Shown in pieces: positions 9,995 to 18,383 of a DNA stretch of 64,000 nucleotides (within the stretch, counting starts at the first letter, position 1; each line of letters starts with the position of its first letter). Source of the stretch: Acidiphilium multivorum AIU301 (lineage in GTDB: Bacteria; Pseudomonadota; Alphaproteobacteria; Acetobacterales; Acetobacteraceae). The stretch is taken from contig NC_015186.1 of the NCBI RefSeq assembly GCF_000202835.1, positions 2,357,001 through 2,421,000 on the forward strand, given 5' to 3'. The translations under genes and the position numbers were made by a program. The notes below the pieces were generated by a model that was not told where the DNA came from, made no database searches, and saw nothing but the letters and a program-made list of their open reading frames with translations.

Positions 9995-11377
9995 TCAGCG
10001 CCGGCGCGCGGCCGCCCGGGGTTTCGCGGCCGCCGCCTTCCTTACGGCGGCGGGCTTCGCCGGGGAAGCTTTCGCGCCGGTCGGCCTTGCCGCGGCGGCC
10101 TTCACGGCGCGCGCGGGTTTGGCGCCGGGGCGCGGCGACGGCGCCTCGGGCACGATGTCGCGGCCGGCGACGCGGGCCATCTCGGCGCGGAAATCGCGCA
10201 GGTATTGCGCGAGATCGAGATTCGCGACCGCATAGGCGCGGGCGGTTTCGCCGAGGCGGGCGGCGAGGTCGCGCTCCTCCAGCATACGGAGCACGGCGTC
10301 GGCCACCGAATCGGGGTCGAGATTCGCGGCGACCAGGCCGGTTTCGCCATCGGCGATGAATTCGGTGACGGTCGGCGTGTCGCCGCCGACGATCGGCGCG
10401 CCGACCGCCATCGCCTCGCGCAGGCTCCAGGAGGCGACGAAGGGGTAGGACAGGTAGACATGCGCGTCCGACCGGCGGAGCAGGGCGATATGGTCCTCGT
10501 ATTCGACGCGGCCGAGGAAATGCACGCGCGAAAGGTCGATCCGGCCGGCGAGTTCCTGCATCATCACGCCGCGCCAGTTGCCCTGCGGCGGCGGCGCGCC
10601 GTAGCTGATCTCGTCGCCGCCGACGAGGGAGACCACCACGTCGCTGCGGGCGGCGAGGATGCGCGGCAGGGCGCGCATGAAGGTGTGGAAGCCGCGATAG
10701 GGTTCGAGGTTGCGGGCGACATAGGTGATGAGCTTCTGCCGCGGCGCGACGCTGAGCGGGCCGACCTTCAGGGTGCGGCGGCGCAAGGCGGGATCGGGGC
10801 GGCAGATGCCGAGATCGACCCCCTCGCGGACGATGGAGAGCCGGCCGTGCATCCACGCGGGATAGGTGCTGCGCTGCCATTCGGTCGGCGTCTGGCCGTG
10901 CTGGCCGAGGGCGAAGGCGAGGTGGTTCACCCCGTTCTTCGCCCGCACCGCGCCGAAGCGCTCGGGCGGCATCGGGAATTCGGGATCGTAGTTCACGTCC
11001 GTCCCGTCGATCCGGTAGTAGAACTCGAAATAGCCGAGGATCGGCACGCCGGGAAACACGTCGCACAGGTTGAGCATCTCGCCCCAGCCGTGATGGCCGA
11101 CGATGATGTCCGGCCGGAAGCCGAGGGCGCGGATCTGCATCGCCCCGGCATAGCCGGCCTCGGCGCGGCGCATCGCCATGTCGTATTCGCGGGCGGCGGG
11201 GTGGACGCCGTCCGGCACGCGGGGTGGCGCCGCGTAGGTGACCTTGCGCACGCCGGGAATGGCGTTGCGGTTCGGCTCGGTCATGAACACGATCTCGTGC
11301 CCGCCCTCGGCCAGCAGGTCGCGCACGATGTGCAGGTACTGGCCCGGAAAGTTCTGGTGGACGAAGAGGAACTTCAC
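9995..11377 (-). CDS. GT4 family glycosyltransferase with Lys/Ala-rich tail
   Basis: The 460-residue cytoplasmic enzyme begins at a GTG (MKFLFVHQNFPGQYLHIVRD), an N-terminus common in GT4 polymer-synthesis enzymes. A first Rossmann half contains the HHGWGE motif. The second half has LITYVARNLEPYRGFHTFM and the nucleotide-sugar region PFVASWSLREAMAVGAPIV, with E at the usual EX7E position. After about residue 410 the chain becomes a basic Ala/Lys/Pro tail like histone H1 or AlgP, ending AAARRR. The upstream gene stops 13 bases before. The donor and acceptor sugars are unknown. Confidence 0.88.
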   Translation of the reverse strand: MKFLFVHQNFPGQYLHIVRDLLAEGGHEIVFMTEPNRNAIPGVRKVTYAAPPRVPDGVHPAAREYDMAMRRAEAGYAGAMQIRALGFRPDIIVGHHGWGEMLNLCDVFPGVPILGYFEFYYRIDGTDVNYDPEFPMPPERFGAVRAKNGVNHLAFALGQHGQTPTEWQRSTYPAWMHGRLSIVREGVDLGICRPDPALRRRTLKVGPLSVAPRQKLITYVARNLEPYRGFHTFMRALPRILAARSDVVVSLVGGDEISYGAPPPQGNWRGVMMQELAGRIDLSRVHFLGRVEYEDHIALLRRSDAHVYLSYPFVASWSLREAMAVGAPIVGGDTPTVTEFIADGETGLVAANLDPDSVADAVLRMLEERDLAARLGETARAYAVANLDLAQYLRDFRAEMARVAGRDIVPEAPSPRPGAKPARAVKAAAARPTGAKASPAKPAAVRKAAAAKPRAAARRR

Positions 11378-11390
11378 GGCGCGCCCCGGC

Positions 11391-12350
11391 TCAGCGGCGG
11401 CCGCGGGGGGCGGGTTTCGCCGCCGCGCGCGGCAGCAGGGTGACGCGCATCGACTCCAGCGCGGCCAGGCTCTCGGACTCGCAGGTTTCGTCGTTGCCGA
11501 CCGGGCGGGTCTTCGAACCGTCGATGAAGGTTGCCTCGCAGCGCAGGTCGAACCGCTTCGCCGCCTCGCCCTGCAGGCGGACGCGGAAGCCGAGCAGCGG
11601 CAGCGCCATGCCGCGGCTGCCGCAATAGTGCCCGGCCTCGACCCAGGGGGAGAGCCAGCCGCGGCCGAGCACCGCCTGGTAGGTGAGGTCGGCCGGGTCG
11701 ATGCCCTCGGGGGCGGCGATGGCGATGCCCTCGATCCAGTGGCCGGACCCGGCTTCGCCCAGCCAGTCGCCGAAGCGGGCGCCGACATCGCCGCGGGTCT
11801 GGATATGGGCGAGCAGGTCCATCCGCACCGGGGCGGCGGGGGCGGCGGCGACCGGGACGGCGGCCGGCGGCGGGACCGGCGGGGCGGCGGGCGCGCCGGT
11901 GGCGGCGGCGAGGCGGAGCACCTGCAGGCGGGGCGCCGAATCGGCCTGGCCGGGAAGCTGATAGACCGTCACCATCACCCGGGCGGGGCCGCGGGCGACG
12001 CGGACCAGCGCGGCATCGCCCAGGCCGGAGAGCCAGCCATCCGGGCGGAAGGCGAGGATCTCGACGCTGTCGGGCGCGAGCGGCGGCGGCGAGACGCGCA
12101 CGCCGGGCAGGCCGCCGCGCTGCGCCGCCACGGGATTCGCCTCGTTGACGATGCAGAACAGGCCGGCATCGAGCGTCATCATGTGGGCGGAGACCTTCAG
12201 CTCCTCGACGCCGGCGGCCTTCGCGGCGGCCTGCGCCGGGGCGGCGGCCGGCGGCGGCGCGACAGGGCGGGCCGCGGCGGGACGGGACGCGGCGCGGGTC
12301 GGGGTCTTGCGGGCGGGGGCCGGGGTCTTGGCCATGGGGCGTGTCTCCAT
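11391..12350 (-). CDS. Unrecognised Ala/Pro-rich protein with ChW-like C-terminal domain
   Basis: The 319-residue protein (314 from the second ATG at 12335) has no signal peptide. Residues 1-45 are a basic Ala/Pro/Lys linker like the tail of the next gene's product. A beta-rich domain follows (about 48-140), then a second Pro/Ala linker. The C-terminal domain contains YQAVLGRGWLSPWVEAGHYC and RGMALPLLGFRVRL. That W- and G-containing pattern resembles ChW (clostridial hydrophobic, conserved W) repeats, a resemblance I judge by eye. Position between two glycosyltransferase genes suggests a part in making or exporting the same product; function is unknown. Confidence 0.7.
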   Translation of the reverse strand: METRPMAKTPAPARKTPTRAASRPAAARPVAPPPAAAPAQAAAKAAGVEELKVSAHMMTLDAGLFCIVNEANPVAAQRGGLPGVRVSPPPLAPDSVEILAFRPDGWLSGLGDAALVRVARGPARVMVTVYQLPGQADSAPRLQVLRLAAATGAPAAPPVPPPAAVPVAAAPAAPVRMDLLAHIQTRGDVGARFGDWLGEAGSGHWIEGIAIAAPEGIDPADLTYQAVLGRGWLSPWVEAGHYCGSRGMALPLLGFRVRLQGEAAKRFDLRCEATFIDGSKTRPVGNDETCESESLAALESMRVTLLPRAAAKPAPRGRR

Positions 12351-12352
12351 TG

Positions 12353-15175
12353 TCAGGCGGGGGAAAGGGATGCGGCCGTCAGGGCCGGAGGACGGGCGGC
12401 GGGCGCGGGCGGTTGCCAGGCGAGCAGGATGTCGTTGATGCGGGCCGGCGGCAGGCCGAGGGGCAGGACGTCACCCCGCCGGGTCGCGCGGATGCGGGCG
12501 GCCGGGGCGCCGATGTCGAAACCGAGGACGTAGAGCCCGGCGCGCCAGAGCTCGCCGAGGGCGAAGCACCAGGTTTCCGGCCAGATCGAGGGCAGGAAGC
12601 CGAGGGCGGCGCCGGCGCCGCGCAGCAGGGCCTGGGCCTCGCCCTCCTCGTAGGCGCCGGTGACGCGGACGCGGCCGGTGGCGATCAGCGCGGCATCGTC
12701 CTCGCTGGTGCCGGCGAGGACGAAGGAGAGCGGCAGGGCGCGGGCGGCGGCATCGCGCGCGCAGGCGAGCAGGACGTCGAACCCCTTGGCGGGGCCGATG
12801 CCGCCGGCGAGCGCGATCCGGCGGGGCGCGCCGGGCGCGGGCGGGCGGGGCGGCGGCAGGTCGCCATCGTCCTCCCAGGGGGTGACGGCGACGGCGAGGC
12901 CGGGGAAATGGCGGCGCAGGCGGGCGGCGGCGTCGGCCGAGGGGGCGGTGACGCGGCGGGCGGCGGCGAAGGCGGCGGCGGAGCGGGCGCGCAGGGCGGC
13001 GGGCGCGATCGGGTCGGCCAAGGCGCTGCCGGCGGCGGCGAGGCAGGTTTCGCAGCCGTCGATGCCGGGTTCGCCGCAATAGCGCCGGGCCGGGCCGATC
13101 AGGTTCACCCGCTTGCAGAAATGGGCGTAGTCGTGGACCACGTGATCCGCCGGGACGCCGAGCCGGGCCGGCAGGGTGTGGATCGCCGGGTCGTGGCCGA
13201 GCGTGTGGTGGAACTCGACATGGCGCACCCGCTCGCGCCGGAGCAGGGCGACGAGGGCGCGCATCCCGGTGCGGGGATCGAACACGAGGTTGGGGAACGG
13301 TTCGGCGCCGCCATCGGCGAGGCGGGCGGGGCCGGTGCCGGCGATCGAGCCGTCCGCGCGGATCAGGTCGGGGCTGAGCAGGATCGGCCGCAGCCCGGCT
13401 TCCCGCAGCGCCGCCATCCGCGCCGCGACGACGCGGGCGATGCCGCCGCCGTGGTCATGCGCGACGAGGGCGACCGCGCCGTGGCGGACGCGGCCGGCGG
13501 CGAAGCGGGCAAGGTCGAGCCGGCGGCGGGCGTCGCGCAGCGGATCGGCCTCGTGATGGGCGGCGATGAGGGCGGCGTAGCCGGGATGCCGGCGTTCGAG
13601 GACGGCGAGGTTGCGGGCGCAGAGCGCGGCGGTGGTGGCGCCGAAGGAGGCGCCGCCGCGATGGGCGACGAAGATGCCGGGCGCGCCGGCATGGCGCCAG
13701 CCGGCCAGGGCGGCGCGGCGGCACCAGTCGTTCTCCTCGCCGTAGCCCTGGGCGAAGAGCGCGGCGTCGAACCCGCCGATGGCGTCGAGCGCGTCGTGCC
13801 GGATCGCCATGCAGAAGCCGATCGCGGTCGGGACGTCGACCAGGGCGGCGCCGTTGACGCGGCGGGCCAGCGCGTCGAGCCGGGTGGTGGCGGCGAGGTC
13901 CGGCGCGGGGTTGCCGCCCTGGCGGGCCGGGTAGCTCATGATCGTCGCCTCGTTCGAGAGCGGGGTGACGCTGGCGATGTCGGGCGCGCGGTAGAGGGCG
14001 GCGTGCAGCCGGGCGGGGGCGCGCGGCGGCAGCAGGATGTCGGCGTTGAGCAGCAGGATGTCGCAGCCGGGGACGAGGCGGCGGGCGGCGGCGATGCCGG
14101 CGTTGGCGGCGGCGGGGAAGCCGCGGTTGCGGCGGTGGCGGCGGAGCGCGATACGCCCGGCCGCGGCCGCTTCATCGAGCAGGCGGACGAGGGCGGGCTC
14201 GGGCGAGGCATCGTCCACCACCACCAGCGGGCAGCGCGGGGCGGCGCGGCGGAAGGAGGCGATGGCATCCGCCGTCGCCGCCGCGTCGCGATAGGCGGGC
14301 ATGACGGCGCAGAGCGGGGCGCGCGGCGGCAGGACGGGGCGGCGGCGGCGGATGCGGGCCGGCTTCAGCGCGGCGAGGGCGGCGGGGTCGATCGGCGTGC
14401 CGGCGAGGGCGGCGCCGGACGCGGTTTCGAGGATGAAGGGCGGGACGAGACCGGCGAGGCGCGCCGGGCCGATGCGGAAGCCGTGGCGCTCGACGAAGGG
14501 CCGCTGGTCGGACGGGCCGAGGCGGCGGCGCGGGGTGAGGGCGCGGCGGGTGCCGGCGCGGTCGACCAGGGTGAGGCGCGGCACCCGCCAAGGGGCGGCG
14601 GGATGGGCGACCCAGCCCTCGATCCCCTGCCCCGCCGGCATGGCGATGCCGTCGTGATGGCGGATCGCGGCGAGGTCGGGCGCGCCGAGCAGATTCGCGC
14701 CGTGCGGACCGTCGCCGACGCGCCGGCCCTCGGCGATGCCGCGCCAGCCGGCGAACCCGGCGGCGCGGGCGATGGCGGTGGCGAGGGTTTCGAACCGGCC
14801 GCCATCGTCGAGCGCCGGCGGAACCTCGTGGCGGGCGAGGAGTTCGGCGAGAGCGGCGGCGGCCTCGTCATGCGCGCCGGCGGCATGGCGCAGGCGGGCG
14901 AGCGCGATCCAGGCCCCGGCATGGTCGAAGCGGGTGGCGATGTCGGCGAGGGCGGCGGCGGCCTCGGGATCGCCGGTCGCGGCGCGCAGGAGGGCGCGCT
15001 CGTAACGCGGGCGGCCGTCATCCGGCGCGAGGCGGCAGACGCGGTCGAGCCAGAACGCCGCCTCCGCCGGATCGCCGGCGGCGATGGCGAGGCGGGCGCG
15101 GCGCCAGGCGTCCACCGCTTCGTCGTTGCGGCGGTCGCGCACGCGCGCGAAGGCGGCGTCAGTCCCCGGCGGCAC
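12353..15175 (-). CDS. Large bifunctional GT2-GT4 glycosyltransferase
   Basis: The protein is about 940 residues from a GTG at 15175, which overlaps the Sel1 gene's stop by 17 bases; a GTG at 15142 is an alternative. The N-terminus (to about 150) looks like TPR helices. A GT2 domain covers about 285-510: LCAVMPAYRD, VVVDDASPEP, LLLNADILLP, and the acceptor-site GYGEENDWCRRA. A linker with YCGEPGIDGCETC at about 697-710 may bind metal. A GT4-like domain covers about 720-930: RRIALAGGIGPAKGF and PSIWPETWCFALGELWRAG. Such two-domain enzymes build alternating surface polysaccharides or decorate proteins. No membrane segment is seen. Confidence 0.87.
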   Translation of the reverse strand: MPPGTDAAFARVRDRRNDEAVDAWRRARLAIAAGDPAEAAFWLDRVCRLAPDDGRPRYERALLRAATGDPEAAAALADIATRFDHAGAWIALARLRHAAGAHDEAAAALAELLARHEVPPALDDGGRFETLATAIARAAGFAGWRGIAEGRRVGDGPHGANLLGAPDLAAIRHHDGIAMPAGQGIEGWVAHPAAPWRVPRLTLVDRAGTRRALTPRRRLGPSDQRPFVERHGFRIGPARLAGLVPPFILETASGAALAGTPIDPAALAALKPARIRRRRPVLPPRAPLCAVMPAYRDAAATADAIASFRRAAPRCPLVVVDDASPEPALVRLLDEAAAAGRIALRRHRRNRGFPAAANAGIAAARRLVPGCDILLLNADILLPPRAPARLHAALYRAPDIASVTPLSNEATIMSYPARQGGNPAPDLAATTRLDALARRVNGAALVDVPTAIGFCMAIRHDALDAIGGFDAALFAQGYGEENDWCRRAALAGWRHAGAPGIFVAHRGGASFGATTAALCARNLAVLERRHPGYAALIAAHHEADPLRDARRRLDLARFAAGRVRHGAVALVAHDHGGGIARVVAARMAALREAGLRPILLSPDLIRADGSIAGTGPARLADGGAEPFPNLVFDPRTGMRALVALLRRERVRHVEFHHTLGHDPAIHTLPARLGVPADHVVHDYAHFCKRVNLIGPARRYCGEPGIDGCETCLAAAGSALADPIAPAALRARSAAAFAAARRVTAPSADAAARLRRHFPGLAVAVTPWEDDGDLPPPRPPAPGAPRRIALAGGIGPAKGFDVLLACARDAAARALPLSFVLAGTSEDDAALIATGRVRVTGAYEEGEAQALLRGAGAALGFLPSIWPETWCFALGELWRAGLYVLGFDIGAPAARIRATRRGDVLPLGLPPARINDILLAWQPPAPAARPPALTAASLSPA

Positions 15176-16934
15176 GGCTGGCGGCGGGTTCCGGCCCGGC
15201 GGCAAGGTCGACAAGGTCGGACCGCGCCTCCTCGACGCCCTGGGCGAGGGCGCGGCGGAGCCAGGTTTCGGCCTCCGCCGGCTCCGGCGGGCCGGCCAGC
15301 CCCTTGCGCAGCCAGCGGCCGAGCATGAGCTGGGCGAGCGGGTGGTTCGCCTCGGCGGCGCGGCGATACCAGTGCAGCGCCGCCGCGCGGTCGACCGGAA
15401 TGTCGTGCCCGCCGCCATGCAGGGCGCCGAGGGCAAACATGGCGCCGGGATGGCCGGTTTCGGCGACGCGGAGGAAGAGATCGCGCGCGCCCGCATGGTC
15501 GCGCGCGGTGCCGCGGCCATGCAGCTTCATCTCGGCCTGGAGCGCCAGGGCGTCGGTCATGCCGGTGTCGGCGGCGCGGCTGATCCAGCCATAGGCGGCC
15601 TCGGGATCGGCGGGAACGCCCCTGCCCTCCAGCAGCATGCGGCCATACCAGTACTGCGCGTTGACGATGTTTTCGGCGGCGCGGCGCAGCCACATCGCCC
15701 CCTTCGCCTCGTCGCGCGCGACGCCGATGCCCTCGGTGAGGCAGACGGCGTAGTTGAAGGCGCCGATCGCGTCGCCGGAGCCCGCCGCGCGCTCGAACCA
15801 TTCGTGGATCGGCAGGCCATCGACCGAGGCGCTGCGGACCTGGCGGTGGAGGATGAGGTTGGCGAGGTTGGCCTGGGCGGCGGCATCGCCCCCGCTGGCG
15901 GCGCGGGCGAGCCAGCGCGCCGCCTCGTCGGCATCGCGCACGACGCCGGCGCCGGTGAGGTAGAGCATGCCGAGGGCGCGGGCGGCGGTGCGGTGGCCGG
16001 CCTCGGCCGCGGCGCGGAACCAGATCGCCGCCTCGGCATAGTTCGGCGGCAGGTCGCCGCCGCGGGCGTAGAGATCGCCGACCAGGGCGGCGGCCTCGGG
16101 ATCGCCGGCGACGGCGGCGCGGCGGAGCCAGGATTCGCCCTCGACCGGGTCCGGCGCGCAGCCGCTGCCGGCGAGCAGCATGGCGCCGAGCTTCGCCTGG
16201 GCGTTGCGGATGCCGTGGATCGCCGCCTTGCGGTAGTGCATCAGGGCGCGCGACGGGTCGGGCAGGACGCCGACCGCCTGCTCGTGGATGACGCCGAGCA
16301 GGAAATGCGCGGTGGGCAGGCCGGCCTCGGCGGCGCGCTCGATCGGGGCCATCGCCTCGATCGTCTTTTCCGCCGTGTCGGCGCGGGACATCAGCAGCAT
16401 GCCGAGGCCGAGATGGCCCTGCGGCCAGTCCTGCGCGGCGGACCTGCGGTACCAGTCGAGCGCGGCATCGCGGTCGAGAATGCCCTCGGGGCCGTTGGCG
16501 AGGATGAAGCCGAGCAGGGACTGGCCGTCCGCCGAGCCGGAGTCCGCCGCCTTGCGGGCCCAGGCCAGGGCCGCCGGATAGTCGGCGCCGGGGGCGTCAT
16601 CGGCGGCCCAGTGATCGTCCGGGAACAGGCCGGGGCCGGACGCGGCGGCGCGCAGCCCCTGCAGGTGCAGGCTGGCGAGGCGGCACTGGCTCGGCACGTG
16701 GCCGGCCTCGGCCGCGGCGCGGAACCAGCGCGCGGCCTCGGCCGGGTTGCGCGGGAACAGGGTGCCGGCGAGATAGGCGTGCGCCACCTCGTTCTGCGCC
16801 TCGACGAGTCCGGCGGCGGCGGCGACGCTGTAGAGCCGCGCCGCCCGCGCCCGCGCGCCGGCGGCGGCGAGGCGCCGCGCCCGGCGGAGGGCCCTGGGCG
16901 GCGAAAGCGCCGCCAGATGGTCCAGCAGTCGCAT
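15159..16934 (-). CDS. Sel1-like repeat protein
   Basis: This 591-residue protein is made of about fifteen 36-residue Sel1-type TPR units, for example AARWFRAAAEAGHVPSQCRL and ALDWYRRSAAQDWPQGHLGL. There is no signal peptide or membrane helix; the short N-terminus is basic. Sel1 solenoids are scaffolds for protein complexes, often tied to envelope processes. Its place between a type I secretion adaptor and a double glycosyltransferase suggests it organises that machinery, which is inference. It starts 18 bases after the HlyD gene ends. Confidence 0.9.
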   Translation of the reverse strand: MRLLDHLAALSPPRALRRARRLAAAGARARAARLYSVAAAAGLVEAQNEVAHAYLAGTLFPRNPAEAARWFRAAAEAGHVPSQCRLASLHLQGLRAAASGPGLFPDDHWAADDAPGADYPAALAWARKAADSGSADGQSLLGFILANGPEGILDRDAALDWYRRSAAQDWPQGHLGLGMLLMSRADTAEKTIEAMAPIERAAEAGLPTAHFLLGVIHEQAVGVLPDPSRALMHYRKAAIHGIRNAQAKLGAMLLAGSGCAPDPVEGESWLRRAAVAGDPEAAALVGDLYARGGDLPPNYAEAAIWFRAAAEAGHRTAARALGMLYLTGAGVVRDADEAARWLARAASGGDAAAQANLANLILHRQVRSASVDGLPIHEWFERAAGSGDAIGAFNYAVCLTEGIGVARDEAKGAMWLRRAAENIVNAQYWYGRMLLEGRGVPADPEAAYGWISRAADTGMTDALALQAEMKLHGRGTARDHAGARDLFLRVAETGHPGAMFALGALHGGGHDIPVDRAAALHWYRRAAEANHPLAQLMLGRWLRKGLAGPPEPAEAETWLRRALAQGVEEARSDLVDLAAGPEPAASRAAGD

Positions 16935-16952
16935 CGGCGCGGGATGCCCCCC

Positions 16953-18383
16953 TCAGGGCTCGCGCATGCTGTCGGTCGCGACCGGCAGCAGCTTGGTCAT
17001 GAAATAGGAGAGGATGGTGCGCCGGCCGGTCTTGATGTCGGCGGTGAGCGGCATGCCGGGGGTGAGGCGGAAGCTGGGCGGCACGCCGTGCAGCATCAGC
17101 CTGTCGATCGAGATGCGGGCCTTGTAGTAGAGGCCGCGCGGCCGGTTGGGCAGCGGCGAGGCGCCCTCCGCCGGCGGCTGGTCGGAGCTGAAACTGTCGG
17201 CGCTGACCGAACGGAGCGTGCCGCGGGCGGTGCCGTAGCGCAGGTAATCGAAGGTGGCGAATTTCACCGTGACCGGATCGCCGACATGGACATGGCCGGA
17301 TTCGGCGCCGCTGATATCGGCCTCGACCTCGAGCGGGGCGTCCAGCGGCACCAGGGTGATGAACTTGGCCCCCGACCGCAGCACCGAGCCGACCGAGACA
17401 TGGGCGACGGTGAGCACGATGGCGTCGCGCGGCGCGCGCATCACCACGAGCTGGCTCTGCAGCCGCGCCTTGGCGAGGTCCTGCTCGGTGGCGATCAGCT
17501 TGCTGTCGGTCTCGGCGAGTTTCTCCCCGACATCGGCGATCCATTTCTTTTCATAGGCGTCGCGCTCGGCCTGCTGGGCGGCGAGGTCGCGCTCGCCGGC
17601 GGCGGCGGTGGCCAGCGCGCTGGAGAGCGAACTGGACACGGTCAGCCGGTCGTTCCGGGCAAGCAGGGAGTTGAGCTTGCTGCCGACCTGCATGCGCTGG
17701 AGCTGGTCGCGCATGTGCTCGACATCCTTCGCCACGCCGACCTGCTTGCGGTAGAACCCCGCCTCGCTGTCGCTCTTGGCGATGATCATGCGCAGCTCGG
17801 CGATCTTCTGGTCGTAATTCTCGATCGTGTAGATGCGCTCGGCCTTGCGGCTCTGGAAGATCGCGGCCTGGAGACGCTGCGCCGCGTTGGGATGCGCCGG
17901 CGCGTAGGTGGTGCCGCCCGCCTCGGCGGCGAGACGGTCGCGCCGGGCGGCGAGCTGGATCACCTCGGCGCTCAGCGCGCGCAGATTGGCGCTGGCGAAG
18001 GTGGGGTTCAGCTTCGCCAGGATCTCGCCCTTGTGGACGATCTCGCCCTCGTGGACGTCGATCGCCTGGACGATCGAGGTGTCGAAGGGCTGGAGCAGGA
18101 CGTTCGGGGCGGTGGAGACCAGCCGGCCCGGCGCCGAGACCACCTTGGGGATGCGCACGACGGCCGCGACGGCGATCAGCGTCGCCACCAGGGCGGTGAC
18201 GAGCAGCATGGTGTAGCGCGAGACGATCGACACCGGCGTCGCGATCACCGCCGCCGTCGGCGACTGGAATTCCAGCAGCGGCAGCGGCAGGTCCGACAGC
18301 GAGGCGGGATCGGCCAGGGCGAGGCTGCCGCCGGAGGGCGGCAGCCGGTCAGTCGCCTTGCGCGAGGGTCGGGGTCGGCGCAT
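16953..18383 (-). CDS. HlyD family type I secretion adaptor
   Basis: The 476-residue membrane fusion protein has a cytoplasmic N-terminus of about 55 residues, one membrane helix (YTMLLVTALVATLIAVAAVV) and a lipoyl half (VHEGEIVHKGEILAKLNP). A long alpha-helical hairpin rich in Gln/Arg covers about residues 130-310, and the returning lipoyl half is RAPRDAIVLTVAHVSVGSVL. The C-terminal RLTPGMPLTADIKTGRRTIL is the classic HlyD ending. The start overlaps the ABC gene by 35 bases. It should bridge that transporter to a TolC-type channel, which is not encoded in this window. Confidence 0.94.
   Translation of the reverse strand: MRRPRPSRKATDRLPPSGGSLALADPASLSDLPLPLLEFQSPTAAVIATPVSIVSRYTMLLVTALVATLIAVAAVVRIPKVVSAPGRLVSTAPNVLLQPFDTSIVQAIDVHEGEIVHKGEILAKLNPTFASANLRALSAEVIQLAARRDRLAAEAGGTTYAPAHPNAAQRLQAAIFQSRKAERIYTIENYDQKIAELRMIIAKSDSEAGFYRKQVGVAKDVEHMRDQLQRMQVGSKLNSLLARNDRLTVSSSLSSALATAAAGERDLAAQQAERDAYEKKWIADVGEKLAETDSKLIATEQDLAKARLQSQLVVMRAPRDAIVLTVAHVSVGSVLRSGAKFITLVPLDAPLEVEADISGAESGHVHVGDPVTVKFATFDYLRYGTARGTLRSVSADSFSSDQPPAEGASPLPNRPRGLYYKARISIDRLMLHGVPPSFRLTPGMPLTADIKTGRRTILSYFMTKLLPVATDSMREP

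Noticed and set aside
12341-15328. A plus-strand open frame of 995 codons across the GT2-GT4 gene
   Set aside because: Low-complexity Gly/Ala/Asp/Glu composition, no motifs, and the opposite strand has clear glycosyltransferase signatures.
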